DNA from: Gari tellinella
Lineage: Eukaryota > Mollusca > Bivalvia > Cardiida > Psammobiidae
NCBI GenBank assembly: GCA_922989275.2
Contig: OV277862.1
Coordinates: 22,239,543 to 22,303,542 of the forward strand
Direction: 5' to 3'
DNA: 64,000 nucleotides
Made by a program: the position numbers and the translations under genes. Below the pieces are notes generated by a model. It made no database searches and was not told the origin of the DNA. It saw only the letters and a program-made list of their open reading frames with translations. Every line of letters starts with the position of its first letter. Position 1 is the first letter of the stretch. Positions 54,284 through 64,000 of this stretch are shown in pieces.

Positions 54284-55062
54284 AGTATTTGAAGCAGCCC
54301 CGCTGGAACGCTTGTTGGGTTTGCCTCCATGTTTGGTGTCAGTCGATGAAATTCTTGAATCTGCAAACGTGAAAGGAGATCAGGTAGAGTGTTGAGTTTA
54401 CCTGGAATGTTTTGCGCACGAATCAATATATTGAACTTCATGCACGCCAACACTAGTCTACGGACCAAAATCATTATTTTAGACTCTTTGGATGATTGTT
54501 TGTTTATAATGTGTACCACCGCATGATTATCAGTGTGAATGACTAAACATTTGTTGGTGAGATCAGTACCCCAGATTTCCAAAGCCAAGACTATAGGTAC
54601 CAATTCCTTGAAAGTGATATTTAAGATAGCTAGTTTTTTGGACCACAGGCCATGAAACCAAAACCTACCAAATGTAGCACCGAAACCGGTGGCACCTGAT
54701 GCATCAGTATGTAAATGCAGAGAGGTGGTAGATATCCAACGCTTAGCTAGCATCAAGTGTTTGCCATTGAAATGATCTACAAAAAGTTGCCAAGCTAGAA
54801 TGTCTCTGCGACTGTCCCTATTGAGAGTGATATGATGGTGAGGCTTGGTAACTTTCACAGTCAGGTCTGTCAGGCGGCGCATGAAACATCGACCTGGTAC
54901 AACCACCTGACAGCAGAAATTCAGCAACCCAATCAGCGATTGTAGCTTTTTTAGTGTAATTTTTCTACAATTGGCATACTGGTTGAGGGCAGTACGGAGT
55001 TTGATAAGTTTGTCATTAGGCAGACGAGCTTCCATTGCAAGTGCGTCCAATTCTAAGCCCAT
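54280..55062 (-). pseudogene. Ngaro-type RT tail and RNase H
   Basis: The frame opens with GLELDALAMEARLPNDKL, the segment after the RT palm in Ngaro/DIRS proteins, then LQSLIGLLNFCCQVVVPGR. RNase H follows: SLHLHTDASGATGFGATF (first Asp), FKELVPIVLALEIWG (Glu), CLVIHTDNHAVVHIINK (Asp) and LNTLPDLLSRL (last Asp). All four acidic residues are present. It ends overlapping the recombinase frame. Confidence 0.85.
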
Positions 55063-55649
55063 GAAAGTAAGATTATGGCAAGCGGAAAGGGGTCTATGTA
55101 GTCATTGACAGAATCCCCTTGTGGGTAACTAAGGTGATGAATAAGCCTGAATTGACCTGGGCACGTTTTAGGTACCAGACCAATGGGGCTTACTTGAAGG
55201 TTCTGAAATGGGGGGTTGTTGAATGGACCTTGAATGCGATGAAAAGACAATTCAGATTCGATTTTTTGAAGGGTGATGTCAGGATAGTCAATGCATGATT
55301 TCAAATTAGGGGATGTGGTTGAATGACGCGGGCCATCAAAACCCAACTTAAAACCAAATGTAAATCCTTCGATCAAGAAAGATGACTCGGGATAATGTTG
55401 TAGATAGCATTGTAGGATTTTGACTTTGATGGGTGTGACTACCTGAGAATGACCCTGATCACTTTTGACCAGGTTTGTTGACGGTTGCAGTGAGTGTTTG
55501 TCGCGGTTTTTGGCCAGATGCGTTGTTGGTTTGTCTGAAACAGTTGGGGACTGAGTGTGAACCCCTGCAGTAGCCGCAAACATGGGGATGGGGGCAGTTG
55601 GCAGAGTGACATTTTGCTCTTCTGTTAAATTTCCAGCAAGTGTTTTCAA
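55053..55649 (-). pseudogene. Ngaro-type RT N-terminal part; catalytic core deleted
   Basis: YPDITLQKIESELSFHRIQG and SPIGLVPKTCPGQFRLIHHL are the fingers motifs of DIRS/Ngaro RT. Right after SVNDYIDP the sequence jumps to the region following the palm (the other frame reads HNLTFMGLELD at 55090-55050). The three catalytic Asp motifs are therefore absent and the reading frame changes at the deletion. Confidence 0.8.
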
Positions 55650-56730
55650 GAAACCTTGCAGTTGAACGGGAGGGTGGGTAAGGTCTTGGGTTTGGCCGAA
55701 AGGGACGGGGTTGAATGGGATGAAAAGTAGGCACTTGGGTGGCTGCCCTTAGCCAGAACTCCATATGGATTCTGTCCCAGGGATACAAGACAGTTTGACG
55801 AAGCATCCTAAAGTGAGTGTCGTACAGTGAAAAAGCAGGCCCGGGTTTGCGATGGGCTAGATCCCGCACAATTTCACCATACGTCAGTAAGGTTGAAACT
55901 TCATGAGGGAATTTGTGTGTGTAGACTGCTAGAAATCTGAAAAAGGCACTAGTCCACTGATCAATGTTTGCAATTTTCTTTGAACAGTTGGAAGGGACCA
56001 GACTGATAGACGCGTTACCATCTACTTGCAGAGTGTATTTATTCGGTTATTGTATGGAGGACGGATCTAATGGTAACAGCTGTCCGAACTCAACAAACTT
56101 GTTGGCCCATATTTTCTTTTGAATGGGCCTTGAAATTTGAGACATTATAGGAGTTGAGACCGGCTCCACATAGGGCACACTATTACCTATGAGACCGAGT
56201 GCATTGGTGTGGTTGTCCAACACACTCGGAAATGAGGTAGGTAAATCAGTAACGTCATCTGTATCCGAAGAATCGTCGTCGGATGAAGAGCTGCTGACCA
56301 AATCCACGTGGCCTTGAAACCGGTCTCTTGGAAGTGGAGGTGCGCGGTCTGACACAGGGGCAGGAAAGTCATCATTGTGCGCGTGAGGCACTGTAAAGTA
56401 TATCAGAGAGTCTTGAACCTCATTCAATATTGGCATTGTTGGCACTTGTTTGCGACCCGTGCGAGGGCCTTTCACAGTTTTTTCACTAGGCGCAGACTGA
56501 ACCGACACGTTTAGTGAGTCATTTGCTTGGCCTGGGCTTAGACGCCTTTTTTTGGCGGAATTTATTGTCTTTTTAGCCCTGACAGTGGCTGCTGGCGAAA
56601 CTGTTGTTTCTGGTCCGATGCCGATAGTTTCATCCTGAGATTCTTGGCCTACTGGCTTTGCTGGCGTTGGTTCGCAACAGCTACACCGAGAAGCCGTGGC
56701 AGAGCCACGTTGTCTGCGAATCACCCTGAA
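55459..56730 (-). pseudogene. Ngaro-type Gag-like protein with Cys/His-rich end
   Basis: The frame begins after a good splice-acceptor-like sequence (TTTTTCTTTCAG|G near 56728) with VIRRQRGSATASRC and a Ser/Asp-rich stretch (DLVSSSSSDDDSSDTDD). After a stop at about 56047 a second frame (55869-55459) has FSLYDTHFRMLRQTVLYPW and a Cys/His cluster (CWKFNRRAKCHSANCPHPHV then CGYCRGSHSVPNC) typical of DIRS/Ngaro Gag ends. It would bind element RNA. Confidence 0.7.
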
Positions 56731-56929
56731 AGAAAAATGTTAGTGCAGAGGTGCAAGAAGACAATGATTATGCTGGTTCCAAAATAGTAGCCCTAATATT
56801 GAGGATGAAGATTTTGAAAAATTTGCCATTGGAGAAAATCAAGGGTCATTTAACCCTGAGGCAGAAAATAGAAATAAAGGGCTATAATAATGAAACAGCA
56901 TAGTCAGAAGTTAAAACTTCTAGTTACTT

Positions 56930-57850
56930 ATACAAGCACAAGAATAAGGGTAAAAACCCTTTGCAAGAAAGATAGTATTGTAAATAACCATGATTAAGGT
57001 CATGCAATGTGTCAGCCTTGGCTTGAGCCGTGCGAATAAAAAACAACTAAATGTCATGAGTATCTTCACTCTTATAATTATAGGCAGACATAAAGCATGA
57101 CCTATGGTTAGAACAAAACTATGAATACAAAATTGTTCGAGACCCTCATAGCATAGCCATGGGCAAAGGGGTTGCGACCCACATAACACAAACATGCCAT
57201 GTGCAAGGAGACTGCATGTGAACCTAGCATAGTGAATACCGAACATAAAGTTACAGCAAACACCATGATAAAGTCATACAGTGTACCCACATGGATAAAT
57301 AATGTTATGGGCAAATATTAGTGAACCACCTGACACAGAAGTGCCATGGGCGACCACTTTCAGTTAAAAGTTGTTTGCGACCCTCATGACATATTCGTGC
57401 CATGGGCAAAATGATATGACTGCATGTAAACCGGTCATGATAAATACATGACATAAATCGCAAGCATGTACCATGACTCGACAATACAGTATAACCCATG
57501 GCCAATCATTGCCATGGACAAAATGTAACGATCTCATGAAAATTTGACACGTGCAAACTAATGCATATCAACCAGACATGGTGAAAAACAACCAAGCCTA
57601 AGCATATACAATATTTTAGATAAAAAGTTTCATCGCAGGACAAGAAATTTAATGCTGTCAGAAAAGTGGACCCAATGGTCCTATTGTGGATGAAACCTAT
57701 GGGCGAAATGGACAGATGTGTTAAACAATTGGCTAACACGAGACATAATGCATTATGAAACCATGCACGGCAACCACAGACATACATAAATGTAAGCAGA
57801 GACCATGAAGGGTAACGAGGTGCAAATCAATAATAGCTGTCCTGTTTAAC
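56930..57850. repeat. Degenerate tandem repeat, about 210-bp unit
   Basis: GACTGCATGTGAACC / GACTGCATGTAAACC (57206 and 57418) and repeated CCATGGGCAAA, GCGACCC and CATGATAAA blocks define the unit. It lies between the SGNH ORF and the gag-like exon and may be within an intron. The short minus-strand frames here are repeat translations. Confidence 0.65.
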
Positions 57851-57889
57851 GCCTTTATCATTTTTGATAACTAAGAATGTATATGAAAA

Positions 57890-58531
57890 TTATACAAGAG
57901 AAATGATACATATCTTTGAAGTACGTGAGTTCAGATATGCCACTACTGCTGCCCGTAAGTTGTGGTACAGTTTACTGTTGCCATGGGCAGATAGGTGGAC
58001 TCCATCCCCGGAGAAAGACATCTGATTCGATTCAGGAGACCAGAAGCCATTGCAACGCCAAAGTCTCGTCCTGGTTGGGTGCAGAGCCGTAAGCATATCG
58101 GCGAGCAGAAAATTGGTGGTGTCTACCCGGTCGTTGAACCACTGCAGATCAACTGGATACCTCGATGCTCGTGTTGGTAAAGTTCTGTGGAAAACCTGGC
58201 ACACGATAACTTGTTGGGCGCCGTATTGGAACAACAAGGTGTCCGTTAAATTCCGAATAGCACTGGCAACACTCTGGGGCGAACTGTCCTGTGAATATAG
58301 ATCGTTCGTTCCCACCACCAGAACAACCAACTCCGGCTGAAAGTCACCGATACATTCCAAATTATCTCGAAGGCGATGCACTGTTGCTCCCGGAAATCCA
58401 GAATATTGTACTAATATGGGATTGTCCAAATCAAAATTATGCTTCAGCGCTGCAGAGTCCCGAATAAAATTCTTCAAGTGTCGAATGAACGAGTGTCCAA
58501 AAATCTGCACTCTTGGCGTGGGCGCAGCCAT
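57890..58531 (-). CDS. SGNH/GDSL-type hydrolase encoded by the Ngaro element
   Basis: From the ATG at 58531, 213 codons are open. Block I is QIFGHSFIRHL (nucleophile Ser), block II includes YSGFPGATVHRL, block III is VLVVGTNDLYS (Gly and Asn) and block V is SGDGVHLSAHG (Asp-x-x-His). The full SGNH set is therefore present. SGNH enzymes hydrolyse esters; in retroelements the substrate is unknown. Ngaro elements in other animals are known to carry such a domain. It is the first ORF after repeat A1, about 200 bp inside, and could be spliced to the gag-like exon at 56728. The last residues (SRTSKICIISLV) may be read-through past a splice donor. Confidence 0.8.
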   Translation of the reverse strand: MAAPTPRVQIFGHSFIRHLKNFIRDSAALKHNFDLDNPILVQYSGFPGATVHRLRDNLECIGDFQPELVVLVVGTNDLYSQDSSPQSVASAIRNLTDTLLFQYGAQQVIVCQVFHRTLPTRASRYPVDLQWFNDRVDTTNFLLADMLTALHPTRTRLWRCNGFWSPESNQMSFSGDGVHLSAHGNSKLYHNLRAAVVAYLNSRTSKICIISLV

Positions 58532-58731
58532 TTTAACCTACGTCACAACGTGTGACGTCACAGCGAGTCTTCTCCAGGGATGAGATGTCCAACAAAAAAG
58601 ATGAAAAACCAAGTAAATTAGTTCAGTAACGTTACAATACGTACAGCGTGAACTAAGTTGGTTTCCACGGAATATTAAGCTTTGCTTTTTAAACAATAAA
58701 AATTATCAGAATGCTGTTTAAACGATGTTTT

Positions 58732-59000
58732 TTGTAAAGAAATATTGATAGCGTCTTGCTTGTTTAGAGATCGAACAAAGAATGATTATAATGCTCTCTG
58801 ATTGGACTAAGGAGACGATCTAGCTTTACCATTGGTTAACTCTTCCCGCCGCATCCTACACTGACTGGTTTCCTATCTATTCAATACATAATAATATACT
58901 TGACTGGTAATCACCGAAATGACAGAAATGACATTAACCGGTGATAACCTAAATAGTGAACAATTACACATAAATCCTTTTATGTTGTGCATAAAATACA
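58732..59000 (-). repeat. Ngaro split repeat A1
   Basis: The 5' end of the element on the minus strand; a direct repeat of A2 (51242-51510). It adjoins host-arm sequence at 59001. Confidence 0.85.
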
Positions 59001-59373
59001 GATATATTTTACCTATGCAATACTACATGATTGCCGGAACCTCCGGTTAGCAATACCACACAGTAGTAAACGGTTAAATTAATTTCTCGGCAATATTTAG
59101 GAATGATTTGCCGCGGTCGCACTGTGTTTTTATATTTTCTAGACAGTTGTCCAGGTTTCAGGCAAAAGGTATAAATATGTTGATAAATCCATTAACATCA
59201 TTGTAAAGAACACAATTTTCCCCATAGCATAGGCTATGTTTCGTGAAAATCGGCTGGGAAATAAAATACTTTCAGTTGTTTCAAATGTTGAGTCGAAGCC
59301 AAATGGCGTCATTTTGGCTGACAGTGGTACCGAAAATGACGTCACATACCACGTGGTATGGTCACACTGATGA
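59001..59373 (-). mobile_element. Right outer arm of the 3.3-kb palindromic element
   Basis: Inverse of 17022-17390: TACCACGTGGTATG, AACCTCCGGTTAGCAATACC and CCCCATAGCATAGGCTATGT match. It continues the arm cut at 50909. Confidence 0.8.
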
Positions 59374-59489
59374 CGTCCCGTTAGAACGTTACAGCGCGTA
59401 AGTGTTTTATTGAAAATTCAAAACACAGCTTTGTTTATATAGGGGCGTGCGCGAAGTGTGTTAGAATGAGAATTCTAAGATGACAGGCG

Positions 59490-60080
59490 TTTTGGTCACT
59501 ACAAAAATAGAACAAGCTCATCGTGGTACACCTGAGACGTTTTACAACGCTCTTTTCTACCCCGCTCCTCCCGCGGTTATATGACATGACGTGACCTCAT
59601 GCATTCATACGTTATGTTTTTGAAATTTCTTACGTCATTCAAATAGCCCGTGAAGACCATATACTTTTAACCAGTCATGTTACTGTAATTTTCCAATTCT
59701 TCTGTTTCATGTAATGTTTATTCTATGCCAGATTGCGGATCGGTAAATGTAAATTTGCTGTTGGGTGTTAGATTCTTGTAATGCCGCGGAAAAAGTTATT
59801 CGGTCGAAAAACTGCATCCGCTGAGGAAATAAGTATGGAACATTTGACGTGTTACGTAAAGATCATCTACTTTTAACCAGTCATGTTACTGTTATTTCCC
59901 AAGTTTTCGATCTTGTCTCATGTTGTGTTTGTTCTATGTCAGATGGTGGGTCGGTAAAAGTGTATTGTGTGTGCGAATTCTCTGCTGTACATACATTTGC
60001 TGTTGGGTGTTAGATTCTTATAAAAGCCGCGCGGAAAGTTATTGGGTCGAAAAACTGCATCCGCTGAGGAAATAAGTAAT
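59490..60080 (+). repeat. Tandemly duplicated repeat shared with 16340-16665
   Basis: Two units ending CATCCGCTGAGGAAATAAGT lie at 59500-59835 and 59843-60078. The second is close to identical to 16433-16665; the first is more diverged. TATA-like ACTACAAAAATAG and TCTTATAAAAGCCG occur. Confidence 0.7.
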
Positions 60081-60364
60081 GAATTTCTAAGGTCCCGCAG
60101 GACCTTAGGCCATTAAACTGATTTTATCTGCTTTAAACCCCACTAACTCTTTTCTTTCTTTCTTTCTGAGCTCACAAAACCAACCATGTATCATATTTGC
60201 GGGATATTAAGTTTCATTAGGGTGTTAGGTTTTGCACTCCTTCACTGCACATGTTGACAGCCCTTGGTGGACTGAGAAGATATGGGTTGTCCAACATACT
60301 TTGACTATTTTAACCCCCACGCATGGCCATTATAATCATGAATGATTGTTAGCCATTAACAAAG

Positions 60365-60382
60365 AAGAAGAAGAAGAAGAAG
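60365..60382. repeat. (AAG)n microsatellite, possible LINE tail
   Basis: Six AAG units following ATTGTTAGCCATTAACAA, similar to the 3' tail of the RNase H LINE at 11305. Confidence 0.6.
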
Positions 60383-60438
60383 CTGTATTATGAAGTGAAG
60401 TTGTCGACCACTACCAATGAAGCTGTCCGCTACCCAGC

Positions 60439-60500
60439 ATGGCCATGGATAGACTAGAAGAGCCTTTTAAGACCATGTTTCAGTCAGTTCCCGAAATCAG
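60439..60500 (+). CDS. Candidate first coding exon of an unidentified gene
   Basis: ATGGCCATGG in a good initiation context opens 62 bases encoding MAMDRLEEPFKTMFQSVPEI, followed by a donor-like CAG|GTTAGT at 60501. No downstream exon was found within the window with confidence. The peptide was not recognised. It is the only stretch here that looks like host coding sequence rather than a transposon. Confidence 0.3.
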
Positions 60501-60837
60501 GTTAGTATTTTTGAAGTGTGACTGTGTCTAAAGTACAATTAAGCTATTCCTACTGTGGAGCGAGTCGGTAATCTACGTTAATGAAAACAAATTGTTCCAG
60601 TTTCGGGAAATAATTATACAAGTTCTGTGCTGTTTATGTGGCTTATTGGCATATTTAATTCGAGCTCCCACACGATTTCTCTTTTAAATATAATAAACAA
60701 CTATTTGTTTGTTTCTGAATCACATTATCTGAACAGCCCAGTAAGAATATTTCAGATACTCGGGCTCCTATTTTCATTCACAGTACTGTAAGTATCAGTA
60801 CTTCAAATTGACCTGAGAAGAACGCCGAGCTGTTTCT

Positions 60838-61083
60838 ATGCGCACCGGGGAAGACAAGCCAAAACACAAAGTAAACAGTTTGGTGCGAGACTGCGTGATC
60901 AGCGACTTGCCAGTTTTACTCGAGACGGTGGGTCTCCTGCGAAGGACGGAAGCGAAATCTCAACAAGACCGTTCAACCGTTTCTGAGTGCAGCAGCTGTT
61001 CAACTTGCCATAAATCAGCTCATAATTATGTTTACGGTCAGACAGAAAATAAAATTCGATCTTTTAGTTTTAAACGAAGTTAA
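60838..61083 (+). CDS. Hypothetical short ORF
   Basis: 81 codons from ATG with a Cys/Ser cluster (STVSECSSCSTCHKSAHN). No family was recognised, and the codon usage is mixed. It may be chance, or an exon of the gene suggested at 60439. Confidence 0.2.
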   Translation: MRTGEDKPKHKVNSLVRDCVISDLPVLLETVGLLRRTEAKSQQDRSTVSECSSCSTCHKSAHNYVYGQTENKIRSFSFKRS

Positions 61084-61633
61084 ATTTTATATACAACACC
61101 TGTCACCATAAACGTGGGAAATTATTTGTATTTACAATTCAAGCAAATTGAAAGCCACGAGAAAACAAATCAAATTTCAATCGTTTCCTCTAGCATTTCA
61201 AATTATATCCGTGATAAAGTTTGGACTGGATTAGACAACGAGCGGAGATACTTGGGGTTTCATCTGGTTCCAAATTGTTCGAAAATTCGAAAAAGTCAGC
61301 AGTATTCAATATTCATTTTGCTTTATTGGATAAAGAAATACTTACCTGTCGTGATATATCGTTCACAAGAGTATGCAAGGAAAGCGTTAACGTCGTAAAT
61401 CATGACGTCTACGTCATCTCTTTTTTAAGCATTAAATCAAACCACCCGCCGCGTTAAAACGTCCAGAAAATTAAAAAAAATTTAAATAATGATCTTTCAG
61501 AAAATAAGAATATTCAATTTTCGAAAAATGTGTCACTAATACCTCATATTTATTTAACTGTAAAGCCCCAATAGGTAAGACACCCAACTGGACCCATGAA
61601 TCGAACCATGCATGTAGAGTCACATCAAAAGCC

Positions 61634-61890
61634 TGTATGTATAGCTCAGTGGTAGAGCGTCCGCTTGCAGTGCGGGAGGTTGCGGGTTCAATCCCCAGCC
61701 GTTTCAAACCAAAGACTTGAAAATTGGTAGTTATGGCTTCCCTCCTTGGCGCTCAGGATTTTGGGTTAGCATTACCACTGGTTGGTCGGTGTCAGAATAA
61801 AGTGACCGGCCGGGTATAGTCCCTGGTGCACCTTAAAGTGCGTGCCCCTTCTCATAATCATCAGTATTGATGGAGAGAAGTAATAAATAG
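61634..61890 (+). mobile_element. tRNA-derived SINE
   Basis: The head (61634-61706) is tRNA-like: ATAGCTCAGTGGTAGAGCGT, anticodon loop TTGCAGT (GCA, Cys-like) and GCGGGTTCAATCCCCAG. Acceptor pairing is poor. The body follows with TTCCCTCCTTGGCGCTCAGG, ACCACTGGTTGGTCGGTGTC, GTGACCGGCCGGGTATAGTC and a tail near TATTGATGGAGAGAAGTAAT. Such bodies are common in bivalve SINEs (from memory). No clear target duplication. Confidence 0.7.
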
Positions 61891-64000
61891 AAAGCAATTT
61901 TCCCTGTTGCCATCCCGCTGAGAGGTCGTTAGATTATGTAACAGCTGCATTTGTCATGATAGGGACAACTGAATAGATTTTGCATGGCAGTAGAAGATAA
62001 ATGTCACATTAACCCTTTACTCCATGAATATTTATGTCAGAAATACTGGTGCCTTGTCTTACCTGTTTGCAAGTCTGATTACTATATATATTTATCATTA
62101 GCGGATTAAGGGAAGAATAATCTTTTGTTATCTTTTTTTGCTACAATGTATATAAAGAACATTCAATCACACAATAAGTCGTTTGTCAACGAAGAATAAA
62201 TAACAAAGTTGTTTCGATCCAGATATAATTGATTTACTCAGCATCTCCGAACCCTCAAACAGTCACCCAAAAAATGTTTTGGGTCTTTAAGGCAATTGAA
62301 AGATTAAAACGGGAATCTCGCGCCGCAGAAAGATCCCATGCATTGCTTTCTTACTGTATTAAGCAGCCACTTGTCTTTAAGACCCACACATAAGCCTTGT
62401 TTGGTGAACAGTTTTTAGGGGTTTACTGTTGGTTCAAAATCTGAATTAACTTTTAGAATGCTACAAGAGATAAGTGATCAGGTGTTGAAATTCTGAAAAT
62501 ATTCAGATGAGTTATTTGCTTATCTGTTCTGGATCCAAAATATTTGAATTTATAGAAAACGGTAATATTGCTTTTGGAAAAAATTAGACATTCAACTTTA
62601 AACAGCAAGTAAATGGAGGATGTCATTTGAAAAAAGCTTGGATCCAGATTATATTTCTGTATTATTTTATTCCTGTATCAGCTGTTTTCCTAATAGTAAT
62701 TCCTTATATACGCCTTTATTTTAATACAAATAGGGTAGACCCAGAAGGGACTGATCTGTGTGCTTATACAATATTATAGAAATTGGGTTTTCCCTTTTTG
62801 TTAGGCCAATAAAACCCGTAGTTTTATGTGCCATTGTAAACTTTCTGTTTTGTAAGAGGCCAGCTTTCTTGAAAGCCGTTTATAACATCCAATAAACATA
62901 TGGAGATGGGTAGTTAAGCATGCCTTTATGAGATTAAAACAGATGCCTGATAAAGAAATGGTCCAGCGTCCACTCTCACACCATGGGGTCATGGATGACC
63001 AATAAAATAATAAAAAAAACACTGCACGAGACATATGATATGGGGTCCAGGATACAAATAAAACATCTTAAAAGTAAACACTTACTAATGAAGGGTGACT
63101 GCTTAATTGACGATGAAATTCATACGGAAAGTTCATGTAGGACATTCATCCTACATTAAGTTATCACATGTCTTAAAGTACTACTTCTTTTAATGGTCGC
63201 TTTAGAGAGGTTTTATTGTTACTTTGAATAAAAATAAAATGAAATTTTGAGTTTTTAAGACAGATGGCAGCTAAATACAGGAAAAGACAACGCTCTCACT
63301 TGTGTGAATACAGAAACATCCATCTAAACCGGACAAACAATACAATATAATTTTGATTATTAAAGACAGGACTGATGGCAGTTTAATACAAGAAGAAAGC
63401 GAACATATTAGGCTACTGGCCAATAATGTGAACCCTCCCCCCATAGGGGGACTTTTGGTCACTATGTTTTTCTGAAAGTGCAGGGTCTGTAGGTTCAGAT
63501 CCTATTTTCTGCACTTTGAGCGTTGGGGCTTTGGTCAGAAATTTGACTTTGAAGATTACCTCCCCTTGCATAAATCGAGAAATACGTAATTTCATGTGTA
63601 GTTGTTGCACTAATATATATATTTTTTTATAAACTTACATATCTAACATAAAGTGATTCATTTATGTGACATTATCCAACTGAAAGTAAAAATGCAAAAA
63701 AACTGGACATAACTCATCATTTAGTCAAGTTATCTCCCCTTTAATGTACAAAATGCAATTTTAATACAAAACAAATCAGTTTTCCCTTTATAAATGTTGA
63801 ATATATACATCATAGAAACACGTTCTAATCATGAAATATTCTTAACATGAAAGCCTTATATATTCACAAACCAAATATGTAACACTTGGCTTATAAAAGC
63901 ACAGTCTTTGAGTGAAATTAAAAAAAAAAATTACCTCCCTTTTTTAATTTCTGTTATATTGTTACTATGTCGAACATTTTTGGGGGCAGAAAAGGACACT
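61891..64000. other. Unassigned sequence
   Basis: AT-rich DNA. TTAACCCTTTACTCCATGAA near 62011 and AAGCAGCCACTTGTCTTTAA near 62362 look like remnants of the TTAACCC-type MITE. Otherwise no gene, RNA or recognised repeat. Confidence 0.35.

Larger units (their letters stand above)
50910..59000 (-). mobile_element. Ngaro-type tyrosine-recombinase retrotransposon with split direct repeats
   Basis: Read on the minus strand the order is A1 (59000-58732), SGNH hydrolase ORF, tandem repeats, gag-like ORF, RT remnant, RNase H, tyrosine recombinase, tandem repeats, B1 (51697-51511), A2 (51510-51242) and B2 (51096-50910). A1/A2 and B1/B2 are direct repeats and B1-A2 are contiguous: the split-direct-repeat structure of Ngaro elements. 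No target duplication is seen, as expected for recombinase-mediated insertion. The RT core is deleted and other frames are broken, so this copy is non-autonomous. Confidence 0.85.

Noticed and set aside
56920..57787. Several Cys/His-rich minus-strand frames
   Set aside because: They coincide with a 210-bp tandem repeat and start at non-ATG codons; likely chance.
63440..63530. tRNA-like GTAGGTTCAGATCCTAT
   Set aside because: No A box or D-arm at the right distance.

Overview
This window is animal nuclear DNA that is almost entirely transposable elements and satellite-like repeats. No complete host protein gene can be supported. Several features point to a marine invertebrate, most likely a bivalve mollusc (an inference, not shown directly): CR1-, RTE- and RNase H-type LINEs with mollusc-like proteins, a Ngaro-type tyrosine-recombinase retrotransposon with an SGNH hydrolase, a tRNA-headed SINE, many short palindromic MITEs, and long G/C-run minisatellites. 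Nearly every coding stretch is broken by stops, frameshifts or nested insertions.

Layout. 1-2.9 kb: a G/C-rich minisatellite (about 250-bp unit) and a dispersed AT-rich repeat. 3-8.5 kb: MITEs and a minus-strand CR1-like LINE carrying a 2A-like ribosome-skipping motif and a 154-bp insertion with a 13-bp target duplication. 8.6-9.6 kb: the same dispersed repeat and minisatellite in inverse orientation. 9.9-11.2 kb: a foldback element. 11.3-14.3 kb: a LINE with RNase H whose upstream half is inverted relative to its 3' half, as in twin priming. 14.3-17 kb: MITEs and hairpins.

The central architecture is a nest. A palindromic element of about 3.3 kb (arms at 17.02-17.50 + 48.45-48.66 kb and 50.63-50.91 + 59.00-59.37 kb) was split twice. 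Its left arm received an LTR retrotransposon (17502-48449, TSD CAAT, LTRs of about 555 bp, PBS and PPT visible). Its right arm received a Ngaro-type element (50910-59000, minus strand, split direct repeats A1-body-B1-A2-B2). Because the arms are homologous, the right arm still holds the unfilled target of the LTR element (CAAT at 50803-50806). The LTR element was then filled by other elements: a LINE with an L1-like ORF1 (about 18.3-24.2 kb), an RTE-like LINE (26958-30456) inside its Ty3/Gypsy-type reverse transcriptase, an LTR/PBS fragment with a tRNA-like gene (30562-31542), and 13 kb of foldback elements, tRNA-like modules and inverted minisatellites (34.1-47.5 kb).

The least familiar structure is at 36.67-41.33 kb: nested inverted repeats that carry at least six tRNA-like modules with Pol III A and B boxes, arranged nearly symmetrically around position 38.1 kb, with a short palindromic MITE at one hinge. 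Past 59.4 kb lie repeats shared with 16.4 kb, one candidate host first exon (60439-60500), a tRNA-derived SINE (about 61634-61890) and about 2 kb in which nothing was recognised.

All repeat matching was done by eye. Boundaries are approximate unless a target duplication is given, and percentage identities were not computed.
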